A stretch of 27,820 bases of DNA from a bacterium. Its GTDB lineage: Bacteria > Patescibacteriota > Saccharimonadia > Saccharimonadales > Saccharimonadaceae. This document shows positions 6,242-13,858 of the stretch, one piece after another. A program made the position numbers and the translations under genes. Each line of letters starts with the position of its first letter. Position 1 is the stretch's first letter. The stretch is from assembly GCA_030428585.1 (NCBI GenBank), contig JAUIDL010000002.1:1-27820 (forward strand). Reading direction: 5' to 3'. The notes under the pieces were generated by a model. The model saw only the letters and a program-made list of their open reading frames with translations. It did not search any database and was not told where the DNA came from.

Positions 6242-8323
6242 CTATGCGTTCGCTGCGCGACCTCGCACTGCTGCGACAATAATACTAATCAAGGTGATTG
6301 CTCCACCAATAATCAGTAGCCACCAATACCACGCAAGTCCCTGCTCGTCTCCAGTAGTATCGAGTTGTGTTGCCTGACCGAAGGTTTCAGTGCTCGCTCC
6401 TTCAACACCTTGCTCACCGGTTGGCTCGCCGTCTGTTGTACTACTCTCTCCGGTAGTCGTTGCGACAAATGCGGTTGGACTGGTGATAGTTGGTGTTGGT
6501 GTTGGTGTTTGCGTCTGACTAGCCGTGCCTGAACCCCCTGACGATCCAGTATTACCCGAATTCTCCGAAGAACTTGGGGTCTCGCTGACCGTAGGGATTG
6601 GCGTGCCTGTCGTTTCACCTAACACATCAGGAGTATTATCGACGGTCGTTTCTGCCCGCTCGGCGGCAGTATTTGACGTGGCGTAGTTGTGACCAACGGC
6701 ATCATTTGCGCGTGCCACCACTCGGTACAATTGACCATCGGTCAAATCAGCTTCGGTATCAACATCAACCGTCCATGTGCCATCAATTTGCACAGGAACA
6801 AAGTAAACGCGTTCTGGGGCCTGCAGAATTCCACCAACGATTGGTCGGAAGACGAGACGAATCTGACCATTTCGGAGACCGCTGTCGGCATCCGCCGCCG
6901 TGCCACTAAATGTCGTTACTCCGTCGATTACCTCAGAAACTGTGTCGAGTGTCACCGTTGGCGCTGTTGCATCAACGACAACATCAACGTACTTGTGACG
7001 CCAGTTGCCCGCAGTGTCAAACGCTTGGACTTTGACGCGGTACACGCCACTATCGAGACCCGAAACGGTGAACTCGTAGTCAGTCGTTCCTGTCGCCGTC
7101 CCGCTCGCCGCGCCACTGACATATACGCCACCAACAGCGGTGATCTTATTGACGGTATATTCAATGCGGTCGATGTCACTCATTGCATCAATTGCCGTCC
7201 CCTCGACCGTAAAGGTTGGGGCGACAAATTGACCACTCGTCAGTGTATCGATGGTGACATTTGGTTTCACGCCATAAATCATCGTGTACGTGTCCCAGGT
7301 TGACCATGCACCAGTGATGGCGTCCTTTGTTCGAATATTGTAAGTGTATACCCCTTCTTCGTCGCCAAAGAATCCTTGGCGAACTGGATCAGTCAGATCA
7401 AAGGTATACCAGCCGGTGTATCGTGTCAGAGTGTCACCGGTTGGATCGGTAATGTTGATTTGGTAGCGCTCAGCACCAGGAACCGTCTGCCATTTCATCG
7501 TGATATTAGTGTAGTCAACCACAGAGCCTGCTGGAATCACCGCATTATTAGAGTCACGATAGAATTGGACATTGCTCGGTGCTTGAGGTGTCAGACGATA
7601 GACGCGGTCATTCGCTTTGAGGACATTATCCTTTGAAACATAAAGGTTGTGCTGATCAATAAAGGTCACCGGCTTGGTGGTGTCGTCAACGTACACGGAA
7701 ATTGGTTCACCGTGCGTCGCCCACTGCTTGATGGTGAGTGTCGACGGAATCGCCACATTGGTTGTATCAAGGTTAACCCCGTGCCAGCCGTTGTTTTCGG
7801 TACTAATTCCCGCCAACGTCACATTTGAACGGTTCACTACTACCCCTGACTTATAGTTATTCTTGCTCACCGTATTGTTGATACTAGCGGTCGCTTCGTA
7901 AATATTGATGCCATGAAGGCGGTCACGATTCGCTCCATCAATCGTCACATTGTTGATAGTGACGCCCGTTGTACCAATAATTTCAATGACCGAGTTATCG
8001 CTCGCGTTCGAAACGAAGTCGTAGTTTGGCGTAATTGTATGACCAAGACCGCGTAGCGTCAGTGGCTTATCGATAACCGTCTCACTTGTTGTCGTCAGGT
8101 CACTTTTCAATTCAAGGGTCGAGCCGTCATCCACTGCGTCAATTGCAGCCTGCAAGGTGCTGTAATCACACCCCGAGGTACAGACGGTGACTGTGGTTGC
8201 TAAGGCTGCGGCACGTTGAGAAAAGACAAACGGCACCAAGGCCGCCACTGAACTCACCGTTAGCACAATCGCCAAACTTAGGTTAGTAATACGTCGATAA
8301 CGCGTGCTAAAACTGACTCGCAT
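6242..8323 (-). CDS. Large surface protein: signal peptide, parallel beta-helix, Ig-like domains, C-terminal membrane anchor
   Basis: This 693-residue protein starts with a basic region and a hydrophobic signal segment (about 12-42, ending SQRAAALA). Next comes a pectate-lyase-like parallel beta-helix (about 45-215), beginning CTSGCDYSTLQAAIDAVDDG with rungs such as GVTINNVTIDGANRDR. Ig/fibronectin-like beta domains follow (about 250-560). A Ser/Thr/Pro/Gly-rich stalk with a TPTPTPT run (about 565-655) and a C-terminal membrane segment (about 663-685, WYWWLLIIGG) ending in VRGRAANA complete it. The layout suggests a stalked, membrane-anchored adhesin or glycan-binding protein displayed outside the cell. 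Catalytic residues of a lyase are not obvious. It has its own promoter (8353-8358), a Shine-Dalgarno (GGGAGAG) and a terminator. Confidence 0.88.
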   Translation of the reverse strand: MRVSFSTRYRRITNLSLAIVLTVSSVAALVPFVFSQRAAALATTVTVCTSGCDYSTLQAAIDAVDDGSTLELKSDLTTTSETVIDKPLTLRGLGHTITPNYDFVSNASDNSVIEIIGTTGVTINNVTIDGANRDRLHGINIYEATASINNTVSKNNYKSGVVVNRSNVTLAGISTENNGWHGVNLDTTNVAIPSTLTIKQWATHGEPISVYVDDTTKPVTFIDQHNLYVSKDNVLKANDRVYRLTPQAPSNVQFYRDSNNAVIPAGSVVDYTNITMKWQTVPGAERYQINITDPTGDTLTRYTGWYTFDLTDPVRQGFFGDEEGVYTYNIRTKDAITGAWSTWDTYTMIYGVKPNVTIDTLTSGQFVAPTFTVEGTAIDAMSDIDRIEYTVNKITAVGGVYVSGAASGTATGTTDYEFTVSGLDSGVYRVKVQAFDTAGNWRHKYVDVVVDATAPTVTLDTVSEVIDGVTTFSGTAADADSGLRNGQIRLVFRPIVGGILQAPERVYFVPVQIDGTWTVDVDTEADLTDGQLYRVVARANDAVGHNYATSNTAAERAETTVDNTPDVLGETTGTPIPTVSETPSSSENSGNTGSSGGSGTASQTQTPTPTPTITSPTAFVATTTGESSTTDGEPTGEQGVEGASTETFGQATQLDTTGDEQGLAWYWWLLIIGGAITLISIIVAAVRGRAANA

Positions 8324-8352
8324 AAGCTCTCCCTGTTTTGGCCTCCACCGCC

Positions 8353-8358
8353 ATTATA
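8353..8358 (-). promoter_or_regulatory. -10 element of the beta-helix surface protein gene
   Basis: TATAAT on the minus strand lies 29 nt upstream of the ATG at 8323. The leader carries GGGAGAG close to the start, so this gene uses a Shine-Dalgarno. A second box, TATACT at 8390-8395, may be an additional promoter. Confidence 0.55.
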
Positions 8359-8431
8359 TTCTCGCATCGGCCGTAGCCGCTTACTTTTTAGTATAACGAA
8401 GAATCAGGGAAAACTGAATTTTTCATAAATT

Positions 8432-8839
8432 TTAGTGGGAAGATGGGTGACGACGAGTGCGACCCTCACGTTCTAGCTCATGAATTCGATCGTGATCCAA
8501 TCCGTAATAATGAGCAATTTCGTGCCACAACGTCCGTTTGACCTGTTCAAACAAAGCTTCGGGAGTTGGCGACACCTGCAACAAGGCGTGTTTAAAAAGG
8601 GTGATTTTATCTGGCAAGACAAAGGTGTAGCCCGCACCACGGTGTGTTAACGGAATACCCTCGTACAAGCCAAGTAGTAGACTGCCCTGTTTTGTGCCAG
8701 CTTTGCGCTGTTGGTGAATATCAGGTTCGTCAGCGTAGACAATCGCCACGTTATTCAGACCAGTGATATACTGCTGTGGCAACTCGTCCATTGCCTTGGT
8801 AATAAGTAGATCAAACTCTTGGTCGCTTAAGTCATTCAT
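8432..8839 (-). CDS. Minimal zincin-type metallopeptidase
   Basis: This 135-residue protein has a metzincin-like zinc site HEIAHYYGLDH (106-116). Its three histidines (106, 110, 116) and Glu107 match HExxHxxGxxH. Size, the N-terminal ADEPD and the C-terminal zinc motif resemble the small cytoplasmic zincin family (Zincin_1, formerly DUF1025). Substrates are unknown. No signal peptide is visible. The start ATG lies 6 nt after a TATACT box and lacks a Shine-Dalgarno, so a leaderless mRNA is likely. It follows a small acidic protein gene after 19 nt. Confidence 0.88.
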   Translation of the reverse strand: MNDLSDQEFDLLITKAMDELPQQYITGLNNVAIVYADEPDIHQQRKAGTKQGSLLLGLYEGIPLTHRGAGYTFVLPDKITLFKHALLQVSPTPEALFEQVKRTLWHEIAHYYGLDHDRIHELEREGRTRRHPSSH

Positions 8840-8845
8840 ATACTT

Positions 8846-8851
8846 AGTATA
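8846..8851 (-). promoter_or_regulatory. -10 element of the zincin gene
   Basis: TATACT on the minus strand ends 6 nt before the ATG at 8839. A second, overlapping-phase TATACT lies directly upstream at 8851-8856. Transcription from the proximal box would start at the initiation codon. Confidence 0.6.
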
Positions 8852-8858
8852 GTATACG

Positions 8859-9062
8859 TTAGTCTTCGTCAGTAAATTTTAATTTGTGAGGATCTTTTTT
8901 CAGGTCTTTGAGGACTTTATCCCAAGCAGCATCGAGCGCTTGCTCATCGATATCTTCGTTCAGGTCAATTTTTTCATCAGCGGCAAACTCGTCAAGATCA
9001 CTGACCGACCCGTCTTTGTGAGGGTCGACTGGTTGTAATTGGAGATAATGAAAGATAGACAT
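8859..9062 (-). CDS. Small acidic protein, unknown function
   Basis: This 67-residue protein has many Asp and Glu residues (such as DLDEFAADEKIDLNEDIDEQ) and is predicted to be soluble and helical in its second half (ALDAAWDKVLKDLKKDP). I do not recognise a family. It starts with MSIFHYLQLQP. No Shine-Dalgarno is evident, and only a weak TATCAA sits about 9 nt upstream. It lies just before the zincin gene and could be co-transcribed with it, although the zincin gene also has its own -10 box. Codon use is AT-rich, in sharp contrast to the GC-rich mini-gene across the intergenic gap. Confidence 0.65.
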   Translation of the reverse strand: MSIFHYLQLQPVDPHKDGSVSDLDEFAADEKIDLNEDIDEQALDAAWDKVLKDLKKDPHKLKFTDED

Positions 9063-9142
9063 GTTTGTTTTGATAGGTTTACTCTTTTATTTAAGCATAA
9101 ATTTTATGAAAAGTCAATATGTCACCTCGAACTACCTCGTAA

Positions 9143-9171
9143 TTGACTCTTTGTCGTTTACGTTGTTTAAT
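9143..9171 (+). promoter_or_regulatory. Promoter of GC-rich mini-gene 1
   Basis: TTGACT (9143-9148), a 17-nt spacer and TTTAAT (9166-9171) form a good sigma70-type promoter. The leader begins AAAGACAG (9172-9179), then a small hairpin (9182-9195, TCTGC/GCAGA), then a Shine-Dalgarno AAGAAGGG (9199-9206). Confidence 0.65.
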
Positions 9172-9212
9172 AAAGACAGATTCTGCACCCGCAGATCAAG
9201 AAGGGATACCCC

Positions 9213-9515
9213 ATGCCCAGTTCGTCGCAGCCGGTGTTGACCACCGACGATGTCGTCACGATCAAGTTCGACGACATCGCTCAGGTCCTGGTCAAGCAGG
9301 CGCTGGATCACCAGCACCCACTGAGCCAGGAGCAGGAACACAACCTGATGATCAATCGAGCTCCGGGTCTGATCGTCGACCAGAGTCAGGGTTATCAGTA
9401 CGTGCGCCTATACGTCTCGGTGGGCCATCGGTCCTGGACCGACGAGGTTGGCGCCGCCATCTCGACAGCCCTGTGGGCCGCCGACATCAGGCACGACTTC
9501 ATCCTCGAGGTCTGA
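9213..9515 (+). CDS. GC-rich mini-gene 1, hypothetical 100-aa protein
   Basis: This is the only plus-strand gene within an otherwise minus-strand run from 3150 to 21819. By my count about 83 of its 101 codons end in G or C, far more than its neighbours. The protein looks soluble and mixed alpha/beta (DDVVTIKFDDIAQVLVKQAL near the start, IRHDFILEV at the end). I recognise no domain. It has its own promoter, leader hairpin, Shine-Dalgarno (AAGAAGGG, 6 nt from the ATG) and a very strong terminator. The layout suggests a self-contained transferred cassette. The SD is followed by GGGATACCC, which could form a 3-bp hairpin with part of it. Confidence 0.75.
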   Translation: MPSSSQPVLTTDDVVTIKFDDIAQVLVKQALDHQHPLSQEQEHNLMINRAPGLIVDQSQGYQYVRLYVSVGHRSWTDEVGAAISTALWAADIRHDFILEV

Positions 9516-9527
9516 CGCTCTTCTTGA

Positions 9528-9568
9528 CCCGCAGTGCCCCGTCCAATTCCGGACGTGGGCACTGCGGG
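9528..9568 (+). terminator. Terminator of GC-rich mini-gene 1
   Basis: CCCGCAGTGCCC pairs perfectly with GGGCACTGCGGG (9528-9539 with 9557-9568). The stem continues inward with CGTCC/GGACG past a one-base bulge. It is followed on the plus strand by CTCATTTTATTT. It ends 10 nt from the ileS stop codon, so it may also block readthrough from ileS. Confidence 0.88.
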
Positions 9569-9578
9569 CTCATTTTAT

Positions 9579-12443
9579 TTAGGCGTGTTTTTCGAGAGAG
9601 ACGATCAGTTCCGAGCCATCGACTTTGACTGAGGTCTGATACGACAGTCCTGCATCTGCGGTTTGCTCGGTCAGCGTTTCGGTGTTAATCGTGTCTTGAT
9701 GTTCAGCAATTGCTTGTTGCAAGGCTGCGTCGTCGGTTTTGAGATAAAGTGTAATGCGATCGTCGACGTTCAGGCCGGCGTTCTTTCGGGCTGCTTGGAT
9801 ATGACGGACGACTTCTCGAGCGGCGCCTTCACGTTGTAACTCTGGGGTAAGTTCTGTGTCAATTGCGAGCTCCCCTCCGACATTGACGACTTTAACGTTT
9901 AATTCATCTTTGAGGATTTCTTCAAAATCGACAAATTTACCACTGGTTGGGACGGTCACACTTGCTAGTGGTTGGCGAATCTTGAGCTTCGCGCTCGCGC
10001 GCAGGCTCAAGGCTTGGTTGACGTAGTCGCGCACGGTTTCCATGTCTTGCACAACTAGTTCGTTGACATGCCCAGCTGTTGGCCAATCGGTCAGATGCAC
10101 ACTCTCGGCACCCGTTAGGTTGCGGTACAATTCTTCTGACAAGAACGGGGTGAATGGCGCAATTACTTGGGCAAGTCGAGCGAGGACGTAGTGCAGTGTT
10201 TGGTAGGCATTGTTTTTGTCAGTGTCGTCTTCACTCTTCCAGAAGCGGCGACGTGAACGGCGAACAAACCAGTTGCTGGCGTCATCGACGAATGGCAAGA
10301 TTGGTTTCATTGCACTGGCGACGTCATAGGCGTCCATTCCCTTCTCGATCTCGGCAATCAGCTGGTGCAAGCGACTGACGATCCATTGGTCGAGTGGGTT
10401 CGTCAGGTTCTCAGATGGGTCGGTTAACTCACCATTAAATTCCCAGCCATCGACTTCGGCGTACATGGTGAAGAAATCGTACATGTTCCAAATCATGCCG
10501 AGTTTGCGGGCGATATCACCAACATCTTTGTCTTGCAGCGCGAAGTCTTCCCCACTGAGTAGCGGGCTCGATAGCAACAGGAAACGCAGACTGTCGGCGC
10601 TAAACTTGTCCATCAGCTCATTTGGATCAGTAAAGTTACCGAGGCTTTTGCTCATCTTGCGGCCGTCATTTCCGGCGACGTTGCCGGTGACAATGACGTT
10701 TTTGTAGGCGTTGTGGCCGAATAAACCGACGTTCACCGCGTGGACATAATAGAACCAGGCGCGGACTTGGCCGACATATTCAACGATGAAATCGCCGGGG
10801 AAATTGGCCTCGAATTTTTCGACGTTTTCAAACGGATAGTGGAACTGAGCAAACGGCATCGAGCCTGATTCGAACCAACAATCGATGACCTTGTCTATGC
10901 GGGTGTAATGGACGCCGTCGAGGTCGAATTCGATGTCGTCGACCCATGGGCGGTGGTAGTCTTCAAGTTCGACACCACTAAGTTCTTTCAATTCGGCGTA
11001 ACTACCGACGACTTTAACGTGTTCATTGCCGTCTTTGTCGGTGCCCTTCCAAACCGGCATAGCGGTTGCCCAAAAGCGGTCGCGTGACAAGTTCCAATCT
11101 GGCGCGGTCTCGACAGTTTTTTCAAAACGACCGTGTTTGATGTGATCCGGGAACCAGTTAATGTGTTCGGAGTTTTGCTCCAACATTTCGGTGCGCTGAC
11201 CATCGATGTCCATAAACCAGCTTGGATGAGCGCGGTACATCAAACGGTGGCCGGTGCGCGGATTGTGTGGGTATTCGTGTAGGATGTAATCGATTTTCCA
11301 GACGACGCACTGCTCTTTGAGTTCTTTGGCGATGCGTTTGTTGTTCTCCCAAACTTCAAGGCCTTTCCATGGACCGTCGGTGTAGACGCCGTATTCGTCG
11401 AGGACGTGGACGACGGGAATGTTCTTTTCTTTGGCCAGGACGAAGTCTTCTTCACCGTAGGCTGGTGCAAGGTGGACGATGCCGGTACCGGATTCGGTGG
11501 TGACGTAGTCGGCAGCCCAGACTTTATGAGCGTTATCGCCACGATCGTCAAATAATGGCTCGTAGCTGAGGCCAACCAATTGGTCACCGCCAAACGTATC
11601 GACTAGTTCGTAGGCTAATGGCTGGTGTTTTTCGTCGGTAAGGACTTTTGGCACCAGTTCTTCGGCCAAAATCAGGTGTTGGCCATCGATAACAACTTCG
11701 ACATACGTGACCTCTGGATTCACCGCCAGCGCGGTGTTACCAGGGAGCGTCCACGGCGTGGTCGTCCAGGCGAGGAAATAAGCATCACGGTCAGTCAGTT
11801 TAAATTTTGTATACACACTCGGGTCAGTGACATCGATGTACGCGCCGGCGTCCATGGTAACCTCGGCTTTTGAAAGTGGTGTCGCCCACTTCGTGTCGTA
11901 CATCAAGACTTTTTCACCCTCGTAGATTTTGCCCTTTTCGTACAGGGTTTTAAAAGCCCACCAGACTGACTCCATAAAATCGCGGTCCATAGTTTTGTAG
12001 GCACCTTTGAAATCAACCCAACGACCAATCCGGTCGACGGTTGATTCCCATAATGCGCCGGTTGTCACCATGCTTTCGCGGGCGGTCGTGATATATTCCT
12101 CAAGACTGATTTTGGTGCCGATTTCGTGGCGGTCCTGGATGCCCAGTTTTTTCTCGACAAAGTTTTCCGCTGGTAGACCATGCGTGTCCCACCCCCAGAC
12201 GCGTTCAACTCGCTTACCTTTCATCGTTTGGTAGCGCGGGATTGCGTCTTTGACGACCGAGCTCAATAGCGTCCCATGGTGTGGCACACCAGTAATAAAT
12301 GGCGGGCCGTCGTAAAAGACGTAGGCGTTGTCCGCCGGGCGCATCTCGATTGATTTCTCGAACGTTTTGTTCTTTTTCCAATACTGAACGATGTCTTTTT
12401 CGTACTCGATAGCTCGACGACGACTGTTGGCTTTGAATTTCAT
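9579..12443 (-). CDS. ileS: Isoleucyl-tRNA synthetase
   Basis: This 954-residue class I synthetase charges tRNA-Ile. The HIGH motif appears as HHGT (55-58, in GVPHHGTLLSS) and KMSKS is at 596-600. The editing (CP1) domain is present (WTTTPWTLPGNTALAVNP, 226-243), and NLSRDRFWATAMPVW matches the catalytic core. The motif variants and C-terminal extension resemble the longer, eukaryote-like IleS type 2; this subtype call is moderate. The ATG is 3 nt after the stop of the upstream 185-aa gene, and GAGGGG precedes it. The pair is therefore co-transcribed and probably translationally linked behind the T-box leader at 13013-13200. The HIGH variant HHGT should be checked against the subtype. Confidence 0.97.
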   Translation of the reverse strand: MKFKANSRRRAIEYEKDIVQYWKKNKTFEKSIEMRPADNAYVFYDGPPFITGVPHHGTLLSSVVKDAIPRYQTMKGKRVERVWGWDTHGLPAENFVEKKLGIQDRHEIGTKISLEEYITTARESMVTTGALWESTVDRIGRWVDFKGAYKTMDRDFMESVWWAFKTLYEKGKIYEGEKVLMYDTKWATPLSKAEVTMDAGAYIDVTDPSVYTKFKLTDRDAYFLAWTTTPWTLPGNTALAVNPEVTYVEVVIDGQHLILAEELVPKVLTDEKHQPLAYELVDTFGGDQLVGLSYEPLFDDRGDNAHKVWAADYVTTESGTGIVHLAPAYGEEDFVLAKEKNIPVVHVLDEYGVYTDGPWKGLEVWENNKRIAKELKEQCVVWKIDYILHEYPHNPRTGHRLMYRAHPSWFMDIDGQRTEMLEQNSEHINWFPDHIKHGRFEKTVETAPDWNLSRDRFWATAMPVWKGTDKDGNEHVKVVGSYAELKELSGVELEDYHRPWVDDIEFDLDGVHYTRIDKVIDCWFESGSMPFAQFHYPFENVEKFEANFPGDFIVEYVGQVRAWFYYVHAVNVGLFGHNAYKNVIVTGNVAGNDGRKMSKSLGNFTDPNELMDKFSADSLRFLLLSSPLLSGEDFALQDKDVGDIARKLGMIWNMYDFFTMYAEVDGWEFNGELTDPSENLTNPLDQWIVSRLHQLIAEIEKGMDAYDVASAMKPILPFVDDASNWFVRRSRRRFWKSEDDTDKNNAYQTLHYVLARLAQVIAPFTPFLSEELYRNLTGAESVHLTDWPTAGHVNELVVQDMETVRDYVNQALSLRASAKLKIRQPLASVTVPTSGKFVDFEEILKDELNVKVVNVGGELAIDTELTPELQREGAAREVVRHIQAARKNAGLNVDDRITLYLKTDDAALQQAIAEHQDTINTETLTEQTADAGLSYQTSVKVDGSELIVSLEKHA

Positions 12444-12446
12444 AAT

Positions 12447-13004
12447 TTAAGCGCTCCCCTCTAGCACGCCAGCATCCACCAGGACTTCGTCTGGATCGAA
12501 CCCTTCCTCGATTAAGCGTGCGTACACATAATTTAGTTTTTCATCCCATTCGAAACACTCGGCCAAAAACGCGACATCATCATCCGTGAGTAATTCTTCG
12601 GCGCTTTTCTCAAGACGTGTGGTCAGTGTCTCAAAAATCAAGACTTCCTCTTCGGGCCTTACTTCATACTGTTCACCACTAAACGGTGGGGTGCCTGTCA
12701 GTTCGAGTTGCGACCATCCGTCGACCGTATTGACGACACCGTGCGCCACATACGCGTACCATTGACCAGCCGGTACTTCAACCGACTCACCTGGCGTTAG
12801 GTAAACTACTCGACTGCTGCGAAACACTACGGTTGTCGCGCCTTCAACAGCCGTAATCGCTAGTGTTGTCTCGAGATTGCGAGACCAATGTCCCGCTAGA
12901 GGATACTGTTTGCGGATTTCTACCTGATCAAGACTGCGACCATCTTCAATCGAGCCGCGTCCGCGACAGTTCGGTCCGTTTTCAAATGTGTATTGCTCGC
13001 TCAC
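12447..13004 (-). CDS. Unknown 185-aa protein, possible cupin-like fold, T-box-controlled
   Basis: The protein begins at GTG 13004, with GAAGGA 8 nt upstream; an in-frame stop five codons upstream fixes the start. The central part (about 45-115) is rich in beta strands and contains VVYLTPGESVEVPAGQWYAYVAHG, which is reminiscent of the cupin proline/glycine turn pattern. The metal-binding histidine set is not obvious. The C-terminal 60 residues are acidic and helical. I cannot name a family. It is the first gene downstream of the Ile-specific T-box and is followed by ileS after 3 nt, which links it to isoleucine supply or tRNA-Ile charging by regulation only. Its biochemical role is unknown. 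Confidence 0.75.
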   Translation of the reverse strand: MSEQYTFENGPNCRGRGSIEDGRSLDQVEIRKQYPLAGHWSRNLETTLAITAVEGATTVVFRSSRVVYLTPGESVEVPAGQWYAYVAHGVVNTVDGWSQLELTGTPPFSGEQYEVRPEEEVLIFETLTTRLEKSAEELLTDDDVAFLAECFEWDEKLNYVYARLIEEGFDPDEVLVDAGVLEGSA

Positions 13005-13012
13005 TTGGTTTT

Positions 13013-13200
13013 TCCTTCAATAAAAATATCCCTTCAGCCATCGGAGCCCGTAGCCACGGGTGGTACCATCCGATTTCTGAAAGGATTTCCTTTACAGCAC
13101 TTCGTTTATCCGCTGTGACGCCGGGAGCGCGTTGGGGTCTAGTTGACGATGCGTCGTTCTTCCCAAAACTCGTGGGTGATAACCACTCGAACGTTTCTAC
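13013..13200 (-). ncRNA. T-box riboswitch (translational, short stem I type) for isoleucine
   Basis: On the minus strand the antisequestrator is clear. ATCGGA (13074-13069) pairs with TCCGAT (13045-13040). The T-box bulge TGGTACC (13068-13062) follows, then CCCGT (13060-13056) pairs with ACGGG (13051-13047). The bulge TGGT would pair with an ACCA tRNA end, as in tRNA-Ile with discriminator A. Upstream is a possible short stem I (AAAC/GTTT and GTGG/CCAC), whose terminal loop TTATCAC (13182-13176) holds the Ile codon ATC (13180-13178). A stem III-like hairpin (13093-13080) and a stem II region (ACGC/GCGT) are also present. TCCTTTCAG can pair with CTGAAGGGA next to the antisequestrator. No terminator with U-run is seen, so translational control is inferred. 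Confidence 0.85.
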
Positions 13201-13205
13201 CTATA

Positions 13206-13233
13206 ATTATAGCGTGTCAGCGGGGTTATGCAA
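13206..13233 (-). promoter_or_regulatory. Promoter of the T-box/ileS operon
   Basis: TTGCAT (13233-13228), a 16-nt spacer and TATAAT (13211-13206) read on the minus strand, with transcription predicted from about 13199. It overlaps the last codons of the VKOR gene, so the riboswitch transcript has its own start even though the upstream gene is on the same strand. Confidence 0.65.
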
Positions 13234-13858
13234 ACAAATCGCCGCCGAATTGCAAGAACACCAGGGCGACTAACACTGCCAACCAACCGATGACGATCAT
13301 TTGGTGGTACCCTTCGTCCAGGAATTTCTGGACTTTGGCGTTGCGTTTTTTATTCAGCCCCAGCAAGTTGTGCCGGAGCGTGTAATGCAACATGGTCGAG
13401 AAAATAATCGTCGTTGAAGCGGTGACCAACAGACACCACGGGCACAAGACTTGGATAACGTAGACACTGCTAAAGAACAGCCAGTACGAGAAGATAAGAC
13501 CGAGCAAGTAGCCCCCTGTCGCCGCTAAAGCGAACCAACGTGGGAAGACAACTTTTGACAACCCTAACACGGCGACCGTAATGACGACTGAAAAGGCCAT
13601 CAAGCCAATCAGCATGTTCGGAAAGCCAAAGACAGAGGCTTGCCAGGTTTCCATCACCGCTGAACAATCCAGTACGGCGTTGACACTACACGACAACACC
13701 GCTTCTGGTTCTTCGTAGAGGTGGAATTTTTCAACCGTCAACGTAAAGGCGGCGCCTAACGCAACGATACCAGCCGCGAGCATCCATATAAATAATGTTC
13801 GATTAGACCGTTCTTCGCGCGCTTTTTTGGTGAATAGGGCTTTGATTTTCTCAAGCAT
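13226..13858 (-). CDS. Vitamin K epoxide reductase (VKOR) family disulfide-forming protein
   Basis: This 210-residue integral membrane protein has about five hydrophobic segments. It carries the VKOR redox sites: the loop cysteines Cys57 and Cys65 (SCSVNAVLDCSAVM) and the CPWC motif (139-142). Bacterial VKOR homologues replace DsbB. They reoxidise a thioredoxin-like partner with quinone so that exported proteins get disulfide bonds. Many bacterial VKORs are fused to a periplasmic thioredoxin domain; this one has no fusion. A separate thioredoxin-fold gene lies immediately upstream and overlaps by 8 bp, but that protein lacks CxxC. It is the last gene of the ftsA-ftsZ-nrdR group. Confidence 0.92.
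   Translation of the reverse strand: MLEKIKALFTKKAREERSNRTLFIWMLAAGIVALGAAFTLTVEKFHLYEEPEAVLSCSVNAVLDCSAVMETWQASVFGFPNMLIGLMAFSVVITVAVLGLSKVVFPRWFALAATGGYLLGLIFSYWLFFSSVYVIQVLCPWCLLVTASTTIIFSTMLHYTLRHNLLGLNKKRNAKVQKFLDEGYHQMIVIGWLAVLVALVFLQFGGDLFA

Noticed and set aside
6500..6530. TPTPTPT-type repeats in the surface protein as a possible phase-variable tract
   Set aside because: The run is short and part of a Ser/Thr/Pro stalk. The repeat unit is in-frame and too small to suggest slippage-based switching.
6689..7303. Plus-strand open frame of 204 codons inside the beta-helix surface protein
   Set aside because: Antisense to a well-supported gene with signal segment and C-terminal anchor. 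The product has no recognisable domain.
9143..9628. Alternative plus-strand frame (161 codons) through mini-gene 1 and its terminator
   Set aside because: It would begin inside the promoter, translate through the terminator hairpin and run into ileS. The 100-aa frame has a proper SD and stop before the terminator.
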